Source: Streptococcaceae bacterium | GTDB lineage: Bacteria > Bacillota > Bacilli > Lactobacillales > Streptococcaceae | Direction: 5' to 3' | NCBI GenBank assembly: GCA_031270215.1 | Contig: JAISYB010000165.1 | Span: forward strand, 1 to 7,142 | Length of the DNA stretch: 7,142 bases | Part shown: piece after piece, positions 7,106 to 7,142 of the stretch | Layout: each line of letters opens with the position of its first letter | Numbering within the stretch: the stretch's first letter is position 1 | Notes under the pieces: model-generated | Told to the model about the DNA's origin: nothing | What the model saw: the letters and a program-made list of their open reading frames with translations, nothing else | The model's database searches: none | Made by a program: the position numbers and the translations under genes

Positions 7106-7142
7106 GTTGTCGCAAGAAGTGCCAACGCGATAGTACCTTGAA
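7106..7142 (+). other. Start of an untranslated leader, possibly of an rRNA operon
   Basis: The segment after the promoter contains GTTGTCGC (7106-7113), which can pair with GCGATAGT (7127-7134) through four Watson-Crick core pairs plus an outer part rich in G-U pairs; GTTG can alternatively pair with CAAC (7123-7126). The window ends in GTACCTTGAA, which resembles the conserved CTTGAAAACTgaa-type stretch found in rRNA operon leaders and spacers of Bacillales and Lactobacillales. The rRNA itself is not in the window, so a tRNA operon or an ordinary gene leader remains possible. Confidence 0.35.

Noticed and set aside
1..7142. Novel defence system or mobile element built around the helicase-nuclease genes
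   Set aside because: rexB and rexA are the standard core recombination pair with all expected motifs; no transposase, integrase, direct-repeat array, toxin-antitoxin pair or other accessory gene is present.

Overview
This is a low-GC, AT-rich bacterial chromosomal segment, most likely from the Streptococcaceae/Lactobacillales group (a Lactococcus- or Streptococcus-like organism). Three things point there: the RexB-then-RexA gene order, the wording of the RexA motifs (for example the region around the Walker A loop and the TIDSF motif, which resembles streptococcal RexA more than the AddA of Enterococcus or Bacillus as I remember them), and a YkpA/YbiT-type ABC-F protein with the Firmicutes form of its second ATPase domain. 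The genus cannot be fixed from the sequence alone.

Layout: positions 1-1227 (+) are the 3' part of rexB, whose start lies upstream of the window. It carries the RecB-family nuclease domain and the C-terminal cysteine cluster. After a 36-nt gap with a small AU-rich hairpin and a clear ribosome binding site comes complete rexA, 1264-5175 (+), the helicase-nuclease subunit. A 131-nt convergent intergenic region (5176-5305) holds an 11-bp inverted repeat that probably ends transcription from both sides. Positions 5306-6928 (-) encode a full-length ABC-F ATPase with a near-consensus promoter and ribosome binding site just upstream. The last ~210 nt hold that promoter, an imperfect inverted repeat, three A-tracts spaced about one helical turn apart, a strong-looking plus-strand promoter with a consensus -35, and a leader that ends in a segment resembling the start of a ribosomal RNA operon. 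The operon itself would lie beyond the window.

How the genes work together: RexA and RexB form the AddAB-type (RecBCD-equivalent) complex that processes double-strand DNA ends for recombination repair. The ABC-F protein is functionally separate; it is a predicted ribosome-associated translation factor, transcribed towards rexA. If the right end is an rRNA promoter, it is divergent from the ABC-F gene.

Nothing here looks like a previously undescribed system. The points most worth a second look are the long coiled-coil-like N-terminus of RexA, the paired degeneration of one ATP site in the ABC-F protein, and the A-tract/promoter architecture at the right edge. No mobile elements, CRISPR arrays or tRNAs were seen. 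All positions, motif matches and lengths were read by eye; family comparisons are from memory.
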